Shown piece by piece: positions 29,590-31,837 of a stretch of DNA of 31,837 bases. The notes below the pieces were generated by a model, which saw only the letters and a program-made list of their open reading frames with translations, was not told the origin of the DNA and made no database searches. Origin of the DNA: DATCYZ01 sp036526195 (GTDB lineage Bacteria; Pseudomonadota; Gammaproteobacteria; Burkholderiales; SG8-39); NCBI GenBank assembly GCA_036526195.1, contig DATCYZ010000134.1, forward strand, positions 1 to 31,837, given 5' to 3'. Each line of letters starts with the position of its first letter. Position 1 is the first letter of the stretch. Both the position numbers and the translations under genes were made by a program.

Positions 29590-30537
29590 CTACCCCACCG
29601 GCGTCACCCCGAACGCCCAGCACAACGCCGCGAAGCTGAAGAAGGCGAGCGCGGTCGACACCAGGATCGAGGCGGCGATGCGGTCGGCGTTCGCGCCGGC
29701 ACGCTCGGCGAACAGGTACACCGAGCCGCCCACCGGCAGCGCGGCGGCGAGCGCCAGCGTGCGCACGTCCAGCGTCGGGAGGTGGAACAGGTAGATCGCC
29801 ACCACCGCGACGAGGTAGGGGTGGGCGACCAGCTTCAGCGCCGAGATCGCCAGCACCTGGTTGCGCGAGGCGCGCGTGCCGGGCCGGTAGAGCGACACGC
29901 CGATGGTGAACAGCGCCACCGGCACCGCCGAATCGCCGAGCAGGCGCGCCACCTCGTCGGCCGGGCGCCACAGCGCGAGCTCGAAGCCGGTGAACCCGGC
30001 GCCGAGCACCACCGCCCAGATCATCGGGTTCTTCGCCACGCGCACCACGATGCCGACGAGCGCCGGCGCGAGCCCGCCGCCGCGCCGGCCCTCGAGCGAG
30101 GCGAGCGCGAGCGCCGCCGAGACCACGACGAAGAGGTCCGCCATGCCGGCGGAGATCAAGGTCGGCAGCGCCGCCTCACCGAGCATGGCCGGGATCAGCG
30201 CGAAGCCCATGTAGCCCCAGTTCGACCAGCTGGCGGCAAGCCCGGTGAACGCGGCATCGGCCAGCCGCTCGCCCCCGGCGATGCGCACCACCGCGGCCAC
30301 CATGGCGAGCATCGCGAGCCCGGCCGTGGTGTAGGCGAGGAACACCTCGGGCTTCACCAGTTCGCCGAACGGCGTCTGCGCGGCGAAGCGGAACAGCATG
30401 CAGGGCAGCGCGAACCAAAGCACGAAGGTGTTCAGCGCTGGCACCGCATTCTCCGGCAGCAGGCGAAAGCGCGCCGCGAGGAAGCCGCACAGGATCAGCA
30501 CGAAGAACGGCGCGGTGACGTTGAGGATGGCGAGCAT
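29590..30537 (-). CDS. AEC family transporter
   Basis: 315 aa with about ten hydrophobic segments. The auxin efflux carrier (AEC/BASS-like) family exports or imports organic acids and similar anions. Family motifs are the helix-breaking NTFVLWFALPCMLF (36-49) and ASWSNWGYMGFALIP (102-116), and AKNPMIWAVVLGAGF at about 168-182. It lies in the inner membrane. It diverges from the MFS transporter across 89 bases, so the two may share control. The substrate is unknown; malonate, malate and related acids are typical for bacterial members. Confidence 0.9.
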   Translation of the reverse strand: MLAILNVTAPFFVLILCGFLAARFRLLPENAVPALNTFVLWFALPCMLFRFAAQTPFGELVKPEVFLAYTTAGLAMLAMVAAVVRIAGGERLADAAFTGLAASWSNWGYMGFALIPAMLGEAALPTLISAGMADLFVVVSAALALASLEGRRGGGLAPALVGIVVRVAKNPMIWAVVLGAGFTGFELALWRPADEVARLLGDSAVPVALFTIGVSLYRPGTRASRNQVLAISALKLVAHPYLVAVVAIYLFHLPTLDVRTLALAAALPVGGSVYLFAERAGANADRIAASILVSTALAFFSFAALCWAFGVTPVG

Positions 30538-30609
30538 GGCGCCCCGGACTATAGCGGTTGGCCCTGGATGGCGTGCGAACCTGCCCGCCGCGCCGCGGGC
30601 CGGCTGCGC

Positions 30610-30615
30610 TATGCT
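30610..30615 (+). promoter_or_regulatory. Possible -10 box (TATGCT) for the MFS gene
   Basis: TATGCT lies 11 bases before the MFS ATG, implying a very short leader. No good -35 and no strong ribosome site are visible. Low confidence. Confidence 0.25.
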
Positions 30616-30626
30616 CGACGGCGCAG

Positions 30627-31837
30627 ATGAAGATCTTCCACGGCTGGCGCATGGTCGCCGCCGGCTCCGGCATCCAGTTCCTCCAGGCCGCCCTGCTGCA
30701 CCAGGGCTTCGGCGCCTACCTCGCCGTGCTCACGGAGGAGCGCGGCTGGTCGAAGACCGCGCTCTCCGGCGCCGCCGCCATGCAGCCGATGGAGGCCGCG
30801 CTGCTCGGACCGCTGCTCGGCTGGATCATGGACAAGTTCGGCCCGCAGGGCATGATCCGCGCCGGCGTGGTGCTCTTCGGCCTGGGCTTCATCCTGCTGT
30901 CCTTCATCGACACGCTCCTCGGCTTTTACGGCGCCTTCATCGTCATCGCCTTCGGCTCGAGCCTGTGCGGCTTCTTCCCGCTCAATGTGGCGATCATCCA
31001 CTGGTTCGAGAAGAAGCGCGCGCGGGCGCTGTCCACGGTGTCGCTCGGGCTCGCACTCGGCGGGCTGTTCGTGCCGCTGGTGGCCTGGTCGCTGGTCACC
31101 TTCGGCTGGCGCGCGACCGCCTTCGCCTCGGGCGTGCTCACCATCGTGGTCGGCTTCCCGCTCGCGCGGCTGTTCCGCCACCGCCCGGAGGAGCACGGCG
31201 AGACGGTGGACGGCCTGCCGCCCGCGCCGCCACCCGAACCGGGTACGGCCGCGGCGCTGCCGCCGGCCAACGAGTTCACCCTGCGCGAGGCGCTGCGCAC
31301 CCCGGCCTTCTGGCTGCTCTCGCTCGGCCATGCCTTCGCGCTGCTGGTGGTCTACGCGGTGAGCGTGCACGCCATCACCCACATGAAGGAGAGCCTCGGT
31401 TACACGGTGGCCGAAGGCGCGCTCGTCATCACCCTGCTGACGGTGGCGCAGATCGGCGGCATCCTGCTCGGCTGGGCGATCGGCGACCGCTTCGAGAAGC
31501 GCCGCGTGGCCGCGCTGTGCATGCTGATGCACGCCGCGGGCCTGTTGATGCTCACCTACGCCACTGGCTGGGTGATGCTCGCGGCCTTCGCGCTGCTGCA
31601 CGGCGGCGGCTGGGGCTTGCGCGGGCCGTTCATGCAGGCGATCCGCGCCGATTACTTCGGCCGGCGCGCCATCGGCATGATCCTCGGCCTGTCGGCGATG
31701 ATCATCGTCATCGGCCAGATCGGCGGGCCGCTGATCGCCGGCGTGCTCGCCGACATCACCGGCGACTACCGCGCCGGGTTCACCGTCATCGCGGTGCTCG
31801 CGGGACTGGGGAGCCTGTTCTTCCTCAAGGCGACGAA
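30627..31837 (+). CDS. MFS transporter, cut by the window end
   Basis: 403 codons are present with no stop; the frame runs off the right edge. It starts MKIFHGWRMVAAGSGIQF, a pattern common in the oxalate/formate antiporter and monocarboxylate-type MFS groups. About twelve hydrophobic segments are expected and ten or more are visible. The loop 1 motif GWIMDKFGPQGMIRAG (about 68-83) matches the MFS signature GxxxDRxG. A central hydrophilic loop is at about 180-220. The substrate is probably a carboxylate, but this is inference. ATG 30627 is preferred over an out-of-frame ATG at 30611. Confidence 0.88.
   Translation, partial: MKIFHGWRMVAAGSGIQFLQAALLHQGFGAYLAVLTEERGWSKTALSGAAAMQPMEAALLGPLLGWIMDKFGPQGMIRAGVVLFGLGFILLSFIDTLLGFYGAFIVIAFGSSLCGFFPLNVAIIHWFEKKRARALSTVSLGLALGGLFVPLVAWSLVTFGWRATAFASGVLTIVVGFPLARLFRHRPEEHGETVDGLPPAPPPEPGTAAALPPANEFTLREALRTPAFWLLSLGHAFALLVVYAVSVHAITHMKESLGYTVAEGALVITLLTVAQIGGILLGWAIGDRFEKRRVAALCMLMHAAGLLMLTYATGWVMLAAFALLHGGGWGLRGPFMQAIRADYFGRRAIGMILGLSAMIIVIGQIGGPLIAGVLADITGDYRAGFTVIAVLAGLGSLFFLKAT

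Overview
The window is a GC-rich (about 70%) bacterial chromosome segment, tightly packed with metabolic genes. I infer a betaproteobacterium, probably of Burkholderiales type. The reasons are a Bug/TctC-type periplasmic receptor, a BKACE (DUF849) enzyme, a family III CoA-transferase, an M81 metallopeptidase, a cyclase-family protein, and palindromic repeats of the GGGGTC/GACCCC kind. I see no rRNA, tRNA, CRISPR array, integrase or transposase. No stretch longer than about 200 bases lacks a gene.

Layout. Positions 1-3470 hold the 3' end of a SrkA-like kinase, an alpha/beta hydrolase, a small membrane protein, a secreted protein and a BKACE enzyme; five copies of a terminator-like palindrome are scattered among the last four. 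Positions 3540-7630 hold a large unrecognised protein with a GNAT-like segment. It converges on a minus-strand run of an SDR, a histidine phosphatase and a D-2-hydroxyacid dehydrogenase; the last two overlap by 4 bases. Positions 7750-8335 hold an ORF6N (phage-type DNA-binding) gene that looks less GC-rich than its surroundings. Positions 8366-13660 hold an aldo/keto reductase, a crotonase-fold protein, an outer-membrane channel with a perfect FNR/ANR-type box upstream, a DUF169 protein and a family III CoA-transferase.

Positions 13826-17830 are the most distinctive part. A receiver-like, metallo-beta-lactamase (MBL) and cyclic-nucleotide-binding-like fusion protein of 893 aa converges on a Ser/Thr kinase that itself carries a C-terminal cyclic-nucleotide-binding domain. 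The receiver lacks its phospho-acceptor aspartate. I infer that the pair forms one signalling module.

Positions 17956-21590 hold a TauD/TfdA-type dioxygenase, a LysR protein reduced to its DNA-binding domain, and a cyclase-Bug receptor operon closed by a 30-bp perfect palindrome. Positions 21680-24524 hold a His-rich secreted protein, a glycine-zipper lipoprotein, an endonuclease/exonuclease/phosphatase-family protein and a Vgb-like beta-propeller. Positions 24547-31837 hold a DUF1993 protein, an M81 peptidase, a second SDR, a small helical protein, CreD without its creABC partners, an AEC transporter and a truncated MFS transporter.

Overall the segment looks like a catabolic and transport region for organic acids and CoA thioesters with one signalling locus set into it. 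Two short dispersed repeat families run through it. One is the known-looking GGGGTC palindrome. The other is a roughly 40-bp element (TGGTAAC-N6-GTTACTA, then GGCC and CGGCG) found three times, each time just downstream of a minus-strand stop codon; I do not recognise it.
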